Positions 1 through 8,558 are shown, numbered from the stretch's first letter. The stretch is 21,054 nt of DNA from CAG-791 sp045117315 (GCA_045117315.1 JBGUNJ010000064.1:1-21054), one strand, 5' to 3'. The notes: generated by a model not told the origin, from the letters alone. Program-made: numbers and translations.

Positions 1-134
1 ACTGTTGCATAATCAAAGGCAAATAGCTCTTGAAATCCTTGTCCAACAAGTGTTTCAGGCTTAATTGCTTATGGGAAGATTGAGTTACAAACATACGAAA
101 GGCAAAGAGCAATGACGGTTGACTGAATGCTTAC
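1..134. other. Left-edge non-coding DNA
   Basis: I see no convincing complete gene here. One plus-strand frame is open from the window edge to a TAA at 62-64 (about 20 residues) and could be the 3' end of a gene outside the window, but it is too short to identify. The remainder is AT-rich and has no recognisable promoter. Confidence 0.3.
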
Positions 135-197
135 GCGCACATGGGCTATTGGGATGAGAAGTTTTTTCTCATTGAATAGTTCGTGTGCGCTTTTTTT
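135..197 (+). terminator. Long imperfect hairpin with T7 tail upstream of the BspA-like gene
   Basis: GCGCAC at 135-140 pairs with GTGCGC at 185-190. The arms continue inward with imperfect pairing (GGGATGAGAA against TTCTCATTGAATA), and the right arm is followed by seven T at 191-197. This is the form of a Rho-independent terminator. It lies about 46 nt before the ATG at 244, so it either ends an upstream transcript or acts as an attenuator in the leader of the surface-protein gene. No promoter could be fixed between the hairpin and the gene. Confidence 0.55.
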
Positions 198-243
198 GTA
201 TTGAGAGGCACCAACTCATCCTGCGAAGCGGAGGACCACGAAA

Positions 244-3200
244 ATGAGTAAACTTACAAAACGAATCACAGCGATGCTGCTGTCCGGTATGCTGATCATT
301 GGATTAGCGCCTGTGGGAGGCTTTGCAGCAGAGCTCGGACAGACTTCCGAGGCGGCGGTGGAAGAGGTTGCTGCGAAGGAGACAGCGGATACTGAAGACA
401 GCGCAAAGACTACAGAAAAAGTGACAGAAGAACAAGGCCTAACTGGTGCCACGGATTCTCCTGAAGGTGAAGTAGCGGAAGAACAAAGCTTCACTAGCGC
501 CACGGATGCGCCTGCAGAAGAGTCTGCTGAACACTATACCGTCACTCTCGATGCCAATGGCGGGTTCTTCGTGAACGAGTGGGATGATGCTCTAGACGAG
601 ACGATTGAGAACACAGAGATCATTAACAAGGTGATTTCCGTTGGTGGGACTGTTGAGACTGTGCCTGTAAAGGAGTCTGCAACGTTCCTTGGCTGGAGCC
701 TTGAGCATGATGGTGACATTGTTGGGGCGGAGTTTGTTCCTGTCGAGAACTGTACGATCTATGCAGTGTGGCAGGTGGAAGAGGCAGTTGAAGAGGAGAC
801 CGCAGCAGAGGAGCAGGAAGTCGCTGATCCCACCACAGGAGAAGTCTCGGATGAATCTGCAGAAGAAGCGGGATCAGAGGACATAGACGGAGAGGATTCT
901 GCTGATGCCCAGGAAACAGAATATGTTGATGTCGATGAGCTGGCAGAAGACACAGATTCTGTTGAGGAAGAAGATCAGAATGCTACCGACACGGATGTTG
1001 AATCTGATCAGGCCATTATAGAGGATGTGGAGGCACCCCAGGAGCCCGAGGATGTGGATATCGATACAGACACAGATGATATCGAAACCACTGAGCAGCA
1101 GAACGCTGATTCTGAACAGAACATCCCTGAGGTGGTTGTCACTGATGATGCAAAGGAGGGGTCCATCAACGAAGATTATGTCCACTACGAGAATAACGGA
1201 ATGTGTGGCGAAAAAGTATCATGGTACTTCGATGAAAACAGTGGAACTCTGACCATAAGCGGGATAGGGGAGATGACAAGTGCTCCATGGCCAAGGGGTA
1301 TCACAGATGTGAGAATTGGTGATGACGTGACGAACATCGTGAATGGCGCATTTTCAGGTTGTATTAGCCTGAAATACGTGACGATCGGTTATGGCGTGAC
1401 GAGCATAGGGGACTATGCATTTAATGACTGCTATAATCTAGAGAGCGTGGTGAACTCAAACGGGTTTCCTTGCAGTGTTGCAACAAGCATTGGGGACTAT
1501 GCATTTTATGCTTGCCCAAACCTCACGAGTGTGACGGACCTTATTGCCAACGCAACAAGCATAGGGGATTATGCATTTGCCGGTTGCGGTATAACGAGTG
1601 TGGATATTCCGAAAAACTTGACGAGCATAGGGGATTATGCATTTGCCTATTGTCAAAACCTTACAAGTGTGACGATTGGAAACAGCGTGACAAGCATCGG
1701 TGAATTTCAAGATTGCGAATACCTGACGAGTGTGAATATTGAAAAGAGCGTGACGATCATTGGGAATGAGGCATTTGCAGATTGCTTCAGACTGGCAAGT
1801 GTAACAATCCCGGACAGCGTGACGAGCATAGGGGAAAGTGCATTTAGGAGGTGCAGCAACCTGATGAGCGTGACGATCCCGGACAGCGTGACGAGCATAG
1901 GGGATTATGCATTTGACCATTGCGAATCCCTAATGAGTGTGACGAATGATAACAGCGTGACGAGCATAGGGGCCTATAGCGGCCTTCCGAGTGTAACAAT
2001 CCCGGACAGCGTAACGAGCATCGGGAATAATACATTTGCCTATTGCTTCAGACTGATGAGCGTGAAGATCCCTGTAAGTGTAACAAGCATAGAGCGCGCT
2101 GCGTTCACTAATTGTGACAAACTGGAAGAAGTTTATTACGCAGGCTCAATACAGGAGTGGTATAATATTTCAATAGAGGAAGAAAATGAAAATCTGACTG
2201 ACGCTGCTATCTATTATGCTAAAAGTCCAGTTATAGAGAGTGGGACGTGTGGAGAACATCTCACCTGGATGCTGGATGATGCAGGCAATCTGACCATCAG
2301 CGGGACCGGGGAGATGTGGGATTTTTATTATGTTTATGGTAATGCTGGTGATGAAGTTTCTGATGATTCGCATCCTTGTATATTTAAAAATTATGAAATA
2401 AAGACTGTAAAAATCACCAAGGGAGTAACGAGCATTGGAAAATATGCGTTTTATGGATGCATCTATCTGCAAAATGTGACGATCAGTAAGAGCGTGACGA
2501 GCATCGGTGATTATGCATTCGACTATTGCAGCAGCCTGACGAGTGTAACGATACCGAACAGTGTGACGAGCATTGGGAAAAGTGTATTTTGTGGTTGCAG
2601 CAGACTGACGAGTGTGACAATACCGAACAGTGTGACGAGCATTGGAGAATGTGCATTTATTCGTTGCAGAAGCCTGACGAGCGTGACGATTCCTGACAGT
2701 GTGACAAGCATAGGGGATCATGCATTTTGTGATTGCAGCAGCCTTGAGAGTGTGACGATCCCGGGCAGCGTGGGGAGCATCGACGAATCTGTATTTAAGG
2801 ATTGCACCAGCCTGACGAGCGTGACGATCCCGGAGAGTGTGACGAGCATCGAGGATTACACATTTTACGGATGCAGCAGCCTGATGAGTGTGACGATCCC
2901 GGACAGCGTGACGAGCATTGGGGCAGAGGCATTTAAATATTGCAGTGCCCTTAAAACCGTGACGATTCCTAACAGCGTGACAAGTATAGGGGCGGAAACA
3001 TTTCAAAATTGCGGTCTGACGAGCGTTATTATCCCGGATAGCGTGATGGAGATAGGGTTTAATGCATTTGAAAATTGCACCAGCCTGACGAGCGTGACGA
3101 TTCCTGACAGTGTGACAAGCATCAAGTCTGGAACATTTCAGAATTGCATCAGCCTGACGAGCGTGACGGTTCCTAACAGCGTGTGGGTCATAGGGGATCA

Positions 3201-4869
3201 CGCATTTTGTGCATGCAGTAGCCTTGAGAGTGTGACGATCCCGGACAGCGTGACGAACATAAAGGATTGGGCGTTTTGTAATTGCACCAGCTTGGCAAGT
3301 GTAACAATCCCAGACAGCGTGACGAGCATAGGGGGGGCTGTATTTAGTAATTGCAGAAGCCTTGAGAGTGTGACGATTCCGGACAGTGTGACGAGTATTG
3401 GAATGTGTGTATTTAATGAGTGCTACAAACTGAAGAGCGTAAATATCCCAGATAGCGTGATGGACATAGGGGGATATGCATTTATGTATTGCACCAGCCT
3501 GACGAGCGTGACGATTCCGAACAGCGTAACGAGCATCGAGGCTGGAACATTTCAGTATTGCAGAAGCCTTGAGAGTGTGACGATCTCGGACAGTGTGACG
3601 AGCATAGGGAACAGTGCATTTTTGGGGTGCATCAGCCTGACGAGTGTGTCGATCCCGGACAGCGTGACAAGCATAGGTGAAAGTGCATTTAGGGACTGCA
3701 GTAGCCTGACGAGTGTGTCGATTCCGGATGGTGTGACAAGCATCGGGGAGGGTGCATTTAGTGATTGCCCTGATGCTCTTGTGATCTATGGTACAATTGG
3801 CTCTTATGCAGAGCAATACGCCAAAAATAATAATATTACCTTTAAAGTTAATTCAAAACAAATCTGCGGTGTGATTGTGACAGGTCTCCCCACTATGACC
3901 TACAACGGAAGGGCCCAGACCCCTGCCCCAGTCGTTAAGATCGGCAGTACAACGCTGAAAGCCAACACGGATTATACTGTTTCCTACAAAAACAACACAT
4001 ATGCCGGTACAGCCACAGTGACGATTACAGGCATTGGCAATTACGAAGGCACTGTAACTGCGACATTTACGATTAAAAAAGCCGCCCAAACCATGACAGC
4101 CAAAGCCGCAGCCTCCTCTATCGCAGTGGGGAAGACAACGACCGTCTCCATCACAGGAGCGAAGGGAACAAAGTCCTTCAAGTCCTCTGACATTTCTATA
4201 GCCACAGTCGACAAATCCACCGGGAAACTCACGGCTAAGAAGGTCGGCACGGTAAAGATCACTGCGACGTCTGCAGCAACGAGCAACTTCAATGCTGCAT
4301 CCAAGACTGTCACTGTGAAGGTGGTTCCTGCCGCCACAGCATCCCTGACAGCAGCCAACCAGGCGACCGGTATCAAGCTTACCTGGAAAAAGGTGACAGG
4401 CGCGACAGGATTTCTTGTCTACCGGGGAAGCTCAAAGATCGCCACAATCAAGAGCGGATCCACGGTTACTTGCACGGACAGCAAGGCCAACACCAACGGT
4501 ACGAAGTATACCTACAAGATCATAGCGACAGCCTCAACCGGCAATGGCCCGGCCAAGTCCGTGACCACCTACTGCGTGGCAAGGCCGGCGATCAGCTCGG
4601 TGACCAACAGCGCCTCCAAGAAGATGACTGTCAAATGGGGGAAGAATGCAAAGGCGTCCGGGTATCAGATCCACTACTGTACGGACAAGACATTCAAGTC
4701 CGGCAACAAGTCTGTGAGTATCACAAGTGCCTCCACAATATCGAAGGTGATCGGAAGCCTCACTAAGAATAAGACATATTACATTCGGATTCGGACTTAC
4801 AAGACTGTCGGAAGCACGAAGTACTTCTCATCCTGGAGTCCGGTGAAGAGCGTGAAAATCAGTAAGTAA
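244..4869 (+). CDS. Secreted BspA-like leucine-rich-repeat surface protein
   Basis: The 1541-residue protein starts with a signal peptide (positively charged MSKLTKR, a hydrophobic core, and an AxA-like cleavage region near residue 28). The start is supported by GGAGGA at 230-235. Next come an acidic Glu/Asp-rich stretch, an InlB-B-repeat-like domain (about 98-177, YTVTLDANGG motif), a second acidic stretch, and 32 BspA-type LRR_5 repeats with consensus SVTIPDSVTSIGDYAF..CSSL. The repeats form two modules (residues about 354-627 and 720-1178). The C-terminal part has an MBG-like beta domain (about 1200-1285), a Big_2 Ig-like domain (about 1290-1372) and two fibronectin-III-like domains. There is no LPXTG motif or C-terminal membrane segment, so it is secreted or non-covalently attached. 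BspA-like proteins in other bacteria often bind host or neighbouring cells; adhesion here is inference. Confidence 0.9.
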   Translation: MSKLTKRITAMLLSGMLIIGLAPVGGFAAELGQTSEAAVEEVAAKETADTEDSAKTTEKVTEEQGLTGATDSPEGEVAEEQSFTSATDAPAEESAEHYTVTLDANGGFFVNEWDDALDETIENTEIINKVISVGGTVETVPVKESATFLGWSLEHDGDIVGAEFVPVENCTIYAVWQVEEAVEEETAAEEQEVADPTTGEVSDESAEEAGSEDIDGEDSADAQETEYVDVDELAEDTDSVEEEDQNATDTDVESDQAIIEDVEAPQEPEDVDIDTDTDDIETTEQQNADSEQNIPEVVVTDDAKEGSINEDYVHYENNGMCGEKVSWYFDENSGTLTISGIGEMTSAPWPRGITDVRIGDDVTNIVNGAFSGCISLKYVTIGYGVTSIGDYAFNDCYNLESVVNSNGFPCSVATSIGDYAFYACPNLTSVTDLIANATSIGDYAFAGCGITSVDIPKNLTSIGDYAFAYCQNLTSVTIGNSVTSIGEFQDCEYLTSVNIEKSVTIIGNEAFADCFRLASVTIPDSVTSIGESAFRRCSNLMSVTIPDSVTSIGDYAFDHCESLMSVTNDNSVTSIGAYSGLPSVTIPDSVTSIGNNTFAYCFRLMSVKIPVSVTSIERAAFTNCDKLEEVYYAGSIQEWYNISIEEENENLTDAAIYYAKSPVIESGTCGEHLTWMLDDAGNLTISGTGEMWDFYYVYGNAGDEVSDDSHPCIFKNYEIKTVKITKGVTSIGKYAFYGCIYLQNVTISKSVTSIGDYAFDYCSSLTSVTIPNSVTSIGKSVFCGCSRLTSVTIPNSVTSIGECAFIRCRSLTSVTIPDSVTSIGDHAFCDCSSLESVTIPGSVGSIDESVFKDCTSLTSVTIPESVTSIEDYTFYGCSSLMSVTIPDSVTSIGAEAFKYCSALKTVTIPNSVTSIGAETFQNCGLTSVIIPDSVMEIGFNAFENCTSLTSVTIPDSVTSIKSGTFQNCISLTSVTVPNSVWVIGDHAFCACSSLESVTIPDSVTNIKDWAFCNCTSLASVTIPDSVTSIGGAVFSNCRSLESVTIPDSVTSIGMCVFNECYKLKSVNIPDSVMDIGGYAFMYCTSLTSVTIPNSVTSIEAGTFQYCRSLESVTISDSVTSIGNSAFLGCISLTSVSIPDSVTSIGESAFRDCSSLTSVSIPDGVTSIGEGAFSDCPDALVIYGTIGSYAEQYAKNNNITFKVNSKQICGVIVTGLPTMTYNGRAQTPAPVVKIGSTTLKANTDYTVSYKNNTYAGTATVTITGIGNYEGTVTATFTIKKAAQTMTAKAAASSIAVGKTTTVSITGAKGTKSFKSSDISIATVDKSTGKLTAKKVGTVKITATSAATSNFNAASKTVTVKVVPAATASLTAANQATGIKLTWKKVTGATGFLVYRGSSKIATIKSGSTVTCTDSKANTNGTKYTYKIIATASTGNGPAKSVTTYCVARPAISSVTNSASKKMTVKWGKNAKASGYQIHYCTDKTFKSGNKSVSITSASTISKVIGSLTKNKTYYIRIRTYKTVGSTKYFSSWSPVKSVKISK
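1303..2124 (+). repeat. BspA LRR array, module 1 (12 degenerate units)
   Basis: Twelve repeats of about 23 residues (69 bp) lie within the surface-protein gene. Several depart from the norm: one is longer (ESVVNSNGFPCSVATSIGDYAF) and two are shortened (SIGEFQDC, SIGAYSGL). A header containing CGEKVSWYFDENSGTLTISG (about 1204-1263) precedes the array. The unevenness suggests this block is older or under different selection than module 2. Confidence 0.85.
2401..3777 (+). repeat. BspA LRR array, module 2 (20 regular units)
   Basis: Twenty near-perfect 23-residue units run from KTVKI to DCPDA; only one is 22 residues. DNA identity between neighbours is high, for example GTGACGATCCCGGACAGCGT recurs many times, so the block is prone to slippage and recombination. 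It is preceded by a second header containing CGEHLTWMLDDAGNLTISG (about 2248-2304), which parallels the module 1 header. Confidence 0.88.
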
Positions 4870-4946
4870 TGAACGTGGGACAACCCCTGTTTTGATAGAA
4901 TGGCGTCACATGAAATTTGCTCATATGAGCAAAATTGACTGTTTGT

Positions 4947-4989
4947 AACGGGCGGTTACTGGTTATTATCAGTGGCTGCCCGTTCTTTT
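4947..4989 (+). terminator. Rho-independent terminator after the BspA-like gene
   Basis: AACGGGC (4947-4953) pairs with GCCCGTT (4978-4984), with a further imperfect inner stem (GGTTACTG against CAGTGGC), followed by CTTTT. It lies about 80 nt after the stop codon of the surface-protein gene and is positioned to end its transcript. Confidence 0.65.
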
Positions 4990-4998
4990 GGCAATCGT

Positions 4999-5347
4999 TT
5001 TTGTATAGAACAATGGAGAACTATGGATATATAATATTTCGGATGGGGACGTGTTTGCATGGATGGAAGATGACAAAAGATGATTTTTGGCCGGTTTGTT
5101 TTTTAAAAGGTGACAGAATCGATGTTAGATGGTATGACAGATCTGCTGTAAATATTCCCGGAACTGTAAATCCTAGAACTATAAAATACTCCTGAAGAAA
5201 GTAAAGAGACATCACCAGAAAGTAAAAACACATCATCGAACGGCTCTCAGAAAACGACTGATTCTGACTATAGTTCTAGATTTCTCTTAGGATTAATAAA
5301 AAGGCAGAAACCGAAAACGAATATTGAAAGTAGTTTCGTCTTCGAGT
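4999..5347 (+). pseudogene. Probable N-terminal remains of a frameshifted surface-protein gene
   Basis: Coding-like sequence switches frame here. One frame gives YNISDGDVFAWMEDDK before a stop near 5081. A second gives FLKGDRIDVRWYDRSAVNIP up to a TGA at 5193-5195. A third, open from about 5179 to a TAA near 5347, gives a Ser/Thr-rich linker of the kind found between domains of bacterial lipoproteins (ESKETSPESKNTSSNGSQ). No single start reads through, and the longest continuous frame would begin inside the terminator at 4947-4989. I read this as a decayed gene whose C-terminal domain survives in the next entry. Sequencing indels are an alternative. Moderate to low certainty. Confidence 0.35.
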
Positions 5348-5737
5348 AATTATTTTTTTCAGAGCGAAAGCAATATTTCATATGATGCAACTCTACAATA
5401 TGGTTCAGGTGCTGTTGTAGTGTTTTCCTCAAGGGATTCGATGGATAGATTCACGACTGCAATGATAAATGACAATCAGGGCACCAACGATGAAATGATT
5501 GCAAGTGGAGAAGTAGGTTATGTGGACAAAGGCACGAAGTGCAACATTGTCAAACAACACATAACATGGGGAGAAGTAAAGATACTTGAAGATGCTTATT
5601 CAGGACGTACTGTCTGTGTAGCTTTAGAAGCAATTCAAAAAAATAATATCAAAATATACAACAAAGATTTTGCAAAAGCTCTCAACTGTAAAAGTAGAGA
5701 GCTTTTATTTCGTTCAAGCCAGTTAAAAGAGAGGTAG
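5324..5737 (+). CDS. Hypothetical protein, likely C-terminal remnant of a larger surface protein
   Basis: This 137-residue frame can only begin at a TTG (5324), because an in-frame stop lies at 5297-5299; no strong ribosome binding site precedes it. The body (AVVVFSSRDSMDRFTTAMI, then DEMIASGEVGYVDKGTKCNI, then SGRTVCVALEAIQ) reads like an SH3-like C-terminal domain of a secreted or lipoprotein family, which suits the Ser/Thr-rich linker just upstream in another frame. It ends 4 nt before the DUF3847 gene, and its 3' end supplies that gene's ribosome binding site (AGAGAGG). I do not recognise a named family. It may be untranslated. Confidence 0.45.
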   Translation: MKVVSSSSNYFFQSESNISYDATLQYGSGAVVVFSSRDSMDRFTTAMINDNQGTNDEMIASGEVGYVDKGTKCNIVKQHITWGEVKILEDAYSGRTVCVALEAIQKNNIKIYNKDFAKALNCKSRELLFRSSQLKER

Positions 5738-5741
5738 CCAC

Positions 5742-6047
5742 ATGGGCAGACAAAAAAAACCTTCAAACATGACTCTTTCGGAACTAATCGAAGAGCAAAA
5801 AAAATTAACTGAGGACCTGAGAATCCTGAAACAGGAAAAACGGGTCACTGAGTATAGGATAGCGAAGCTGACAAAAAATGAGATGACCCACCGGCTCTGT
5901 GATCACGGCAGGCTCCTGGAACGATACTTTCCTCCGGATGATTTCACGGACGAGCAGATAGACATGATTCTTTTCGGTCTGCTGCGGAATCCGAAAAATG
6001 AAAAAGCGGTCGATATATTAAAAGCAGGCGGACACGTAAGCTGGTGA
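5742..6047 (+). CDS. DUF3847 family protein, mobilization accessory
   Basis: This 101-residue, highly charged protein has a coiled-coil-like N-terminal half (about residues 12-48, EEQKKLTEDLRILKQEKRV) followed by the THRLCDHGRLLERYF motif that I associate with DUF3847. In Firmicute mobilizable elements that family is usually encoded directly upstream of a MobA/MobL relaxase, as here. Its biochemical role is not established; an accessory DNA-binding or relaxosome part is inference. The ATG is preceded by AGAGAGG about 6 nt upstream, inside the previous reading frame. A 370-nt hairpin-rich gap with the candidate oriT separates it from the relaxase. Confidence 0.75.
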   Translation: MGRQKKPSNMTLSELIEEQKKLTEDLRILKQEKRVTEYRIAKLTKNEMTHRLCDHGRLLERYFPPDDFTDEQIDMILFGLLRNPKNEKAVDILKAGGHVSW

Positions 6048-6132
6048 CTGGAAGGCAGCTTTTTTCAAAATGCCTGGGAGCATAACACACTTTTTTGTCG
6101 TTTGCTAAAAACGCTATTTTCAAAAACCCCGT

Positions 6133-6168
6133 AGGGCGCAATTATACACCCGATCGGGTGAATTGCGC
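6133..6168 (-). other. Candidate oriT: inverted repeat beside a MOBQ-like nic core
   Basis: Read on the minus strand, TATAATTGCGCCCTAC contains TGCGCCCT, the core of the nic region of RSF1010-type (MOBQ) origins, the family to which MobA/MobL relaxases belong. Directly 5' of it on the same strand is an inverted repeat: GCGCAATT (6136-6143) with GCGCAATT's complement at 6161-6168, and CACCC (6147-6151) with GGGTG (6156-6160) around a GATC centre. Inverted repeat followed by nic core is the known MOBQ order. The location, just upstream of the relaxase gene, is also typical. The exact nick site is not determined. Confidence 0.6.
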
Positions 6169-6174
6169 TCTTCG

Positions 6175-6280
6175 AGGAGTCCCTGCGGGACGGCCCGACT
6201 CCAGTCCGGTGAATCTTGTTTTCACCGGACTTCCGTCACAGGGGACGCTGACGCTTTCCCCTGCGCTGGCTTTGCCAGCT
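6175..6280 (+). repeat. Cluster of three hairpins beside the candidate oriT
   Basis: Consecutive inverted repeats follow the oriT candidate. GGAGTC pairs with GACTCC (about 6176-6202). AGTCCGGTGAA (6203-6213) pairs perfectly with TTCACCGGACT (6221-6231). CAGGGGA (6239-6245) pairs with TCCCCTG (6257-6263), and GCTGGC (6265-6270) pairs with GCCAGC (6274-6279) around TTT. None has a T-tail, so these are not ordinary terminators. They may shape single-stranded transfer DNA or be part of a structured RNA. Confidence 0.55.
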
Positions 6281-6360
6281 ACCCCTCTTCTATTCGCACC
6301 GCGTATCATTTTAACCGGTGGGTTTCCCACATGGTTTTACATTAGCATAAGTACTTCAAC

Positions 6361-6393
6361 AGACCGTTTTGCAAAAAGCAGGCGGTCTTTTTT
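6361..6393 (+). terminator. Terminator-like hairpin in the relaxase leader
   Basis: AGACCG (6361-6366) pairs with CGGTCT (6383-6388), an inner TTTTGC can pair with GCA-containing sequence, and T residues run 6388-6393. The hairpin ends about 12 nt before the relaxase ribosome binding site. It could separate the relaxase from DUF3847 transcription or act as an attenuator limiting relaxase expression. Confidence 0.5.
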
Positions 6394-6416
6394 ATCGGTT
6401 CAGCAAGGAGGAGACA

Positions 6417-8180
6417 ATGCCAAACCCGACATACCGGATCAATATCGTCAGCCGGAAGGAAGGCGAGTCAGCGGTTTCTGCAGCTGCCTACCAGACAGGG
6501 GAGCATATTTACAGCAGGCGGGACAGGGAGGTCAAATACGAAGGAACTAAGGAAGAACTCGTTTTGAAGGAGATCCTCCTCCCGGCGCACGCACCTCCTG
6601 AGTTTGCCGACCGCGAAACTTTGTGGAATTCCGTGGAGGACGCCGAACGGAATTGGAACTCGCAGCTCTGCCGCAGGCTGAAGATCGCGCTCCCCCGCGA
6701 ACTATCACAGGAGGAAAACATCGCGCTCGCCAGGGAATACATTCAGAAAGAATTTGTTTCGAAAGGGATGATCGCGGATCTTGCCATCCATTATGAAATG
6801 GAACCTGTCTTTAACCCACACTTCCATGTCCTGCTCACGATGAGGCCGCTGGATGAAAACGGAAAGTGGATGCCGAAAGGATACAAAGTCCCGGTCCTCG
6901 ACAAGGACGGGAATCCAATCATACTTGAAAGCGGCAGGCCGAAAACAAGAAAGATCCCGACAATGGACTGGAACGACAGAGGCAACGCGGAGAAGTGGCG
7001 GCACGATTGGGAAGTGATACAGAACGAATATCTGGAACGCGCCGGCCGCCAGGAACGGATCAGCCTGAAGTCTTATGAAAGACAGGGCATTGACAAAATC
7101 CCGACTGTGCATATGGGACCTGCCGTGACTGCGCTTGAACGGAAAGGGATCAGGACGGACATCGGCGACCTGAACCGGGAGATTGTAAAACATAACGCGC
7201 TGATGAGCAGTCTGAAAAGAATGATCAGGGAAGTCTCCCAAGTGCTTGAAACAGTCAGGGAGATCATCCGCCAGTTCCGGACTGAGCCGAAGGAAGTGTA
7301 TCTCCTCGACCTTCTCATCCGGAAGTTTGACGAGCGGAGCAATGAGAGGGAGCAGAACTGGAAGAGCCGAGTGAGAATCAACAAAGCCGACATCATGGAC
7401 CTGAAACGGTTCAGCAAAACCGTCAGCTATATGCAGCAGAAAGGGATCGTTACTGTCAGCGACCTTGAAATCCATCTGGAAAAGATAGAGTCGGAATACA
7501 ACACTTACCGTTCTGGGGCGAGGTCATTACGGAAAGAGTCAGGGGAGATCGGAACGACTATCCGGAACATGGAACGTTATAAAGAACTGCAGCCGTTCCA
7601 TGACAAGTACAGCAGAACCTTCTTCAAGAAGGCGAAAGAAAAATTTTACAGGGAACATAAAGCTGAACTTGACGAATGGTCGAAGCTCAACCTTTTTGCC
7701 AAGAAAAAATTTCCGGATCCTTCACAGTACAATCGGCAGGAACTGGAGACCTGGCAGGCCGAACTAGGCCACAGGATTACAGAACTTGAAGAGCGGACCA
7801 TCCCGTTCCAGGAAGAACTCGACATGCTGAAGGATATCCAGTGGCTGGTCAGGGAGCTGCTCCCAGAGCTCGACCCGGAAAACACAGGAGTCGCCGTAGA
7901 TGACATTACAAGGAAGGAGGAACAGAAAAAAGCACCGAAACCGAAGCAGGAAGAAAAACGGGAAGAAGCGAAAGGATCTTCTGAACTGGAGCAAGAGGAA
8001 AGAAAGGAGCCGCCTGAAAGAAAACAGTCCGCCAGAAAACAGCAGGCTGTCGAGAAGGCCAGTGTGCTGGACCGGCTCGACAGGAAAAAAGAAGCTATAC
8101 AGGAGCGCGAGGACCAGCGCCGCCAGGCTTCGGACCAGCGTGCTGGAAAGAAAAAGAGTCACGATATTGGAATAGGGTGA
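6417..8180 (+). CDS. MobA/MobL family (MOBQ) relaxase
   Basis: This 587-residue DNA-nicking mobilization protein would cleave oriT and covalently bind the 5' end through a tyrosine. The ATG at 6417 is chosen because AAGGAGGA lies at 6405-6412 and the protein then begins at the family start (MPNPTYRINIVSRKEGESAV); an upstream in-frame TTG at 6369 lies inside a hairpin. Visible motifs are AAYQTGE (Tyr25, probable nucleophile), RNWNSQL...ALPREL (about 78-96), and the metal-binding IHYEMEPVFNPHFHVLLTMR with His125, His135 and His137. The usual Asp of HxDxxNPHxH is Glu here (Glu127). The C-terminal 350 residues are charged and coiled-coil-like, ending in a Lys/Glu/Arg-rich tail. There is no helicase or primase fusion. 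Confidence 0.88.
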   Translation: MPNPTYRINIVSRKEGESAVSAAAYQTGEHIYSRRDREVKYEGTKEELVLKEILLPAHAPPEFADRETLWNSVEDAERNWNSQLCRRLKIALPRELSQEENIALAREYIQKEFVSKGMIADLAIHYEMEPVFNPHFHVLLTMRPLDENGKWMPKGYKVPVLDKDGNPIILESGRPKTRKIPTMDWNDRGNAEKWRHDWEVIQNEYLERAGRQERISLKSYERQGIDKIPTVHMGPAVTALERKGIRTDIGDLNREIVKHNALMSSLKRMIREVSQVLETVREIIRQFRTEPKEVYLLDLLIRKFDERSNEREQNWKSRVRINKADIMDLKRFSKTVSYMQQKGIVTVSDLEIHLEKIESEYNTYRSGARSLRKESGEIGTTIRNMERYKELQPFHDKYSRTFFKKAKEKFYREHKAELDEWSKLNLFAKKKFPDPSQYNRQELETWQAELGHRITELEERTIPFQEELDMLKDIQWLVRELLPELDPENTGVAVDDITRKEEQKKAPKPKQEEKREEAKGSSELEQEERKEPPERKQSARKQQAVEKASVLDRLDRKKEAIQEREDQRRQASDQRAGKKKSHDIGIG

Positions 8181-8558
8181 GCGCCTGTTTTTACCGTCAA
8201 GACGATAAAGGCAGCCGTTATTTTTTCCAGCCGCCCATGTCACATTTTTGAGACAGGCAGACAGGCAAAGACTGGGGAGGCAGCAGTGAATTCAGGAACC
8301 TGTAGAGAATGCTACGGACAAAGCCATTATTTGTAACTGTAATCAACAGCTATAAAGATTATTATGATATAATCATATCGACATAATGATAGATCTAATT
8401 AGAAAAACGCACTTCAATATCTGCTAGATGGAACTTTATATTGCACTGAATGTTGTCCTTTGACAAGGGGCAGAATTCTGGGTGGTGTAAAACAATAACT
8501 ACGAATACCTTGACTTGGCCTATGGGAAAGTTAAGATGGAACCAGGGAAGGAACGGAC
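8181..8558. other. Intergenic region after the relaxase, with degenerate inverted repeat
   Basis: No gene is supported. At 8237-8256, ATGTCACATTTTTGAGACAG matches the perfect inverted repeat at 8931-8950 in 18 of 20 positions. A possible promoter, TTGACT (8510-8515), N16, TAAGAT (8532-8537), lies just before the small membrane-protein gene. An isolated TATAAT at 8368-8373 has no acceptable -35. Confidence 0.45.

Noticed and set aside
2170..3816. 548-codon open frame on the minus strand inside the BspA-like gene
   Set aside because: It is the mirror of the 69-bp repeats: a repeat lacking a stop in one antisense frame stays open through all copies. The predicted peptide is a His/Arg-rich monotony and has no ribosome binding site.
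4935..5195. 86-codon frame after the BspA-like gene as a real gene
   Set aside because: Its start lies inside the terminator hairpin and its coding-like part continues in another frame, so it is better read as part of a decayed gene.
6369..6416. Upstream TTG start for the relaxase
   Set aside because: The extra 16 residues are encoded by a terminator hairpin and the ribosome binding site. The family N-terminus begins at 6417 with a strong AAGGAGGA.
6705..7475. 256-codon minus-strand frame opposite the relaxase
   Set aside because: Shadow of the relaxase gene; no start signal and no recognisable motifs.
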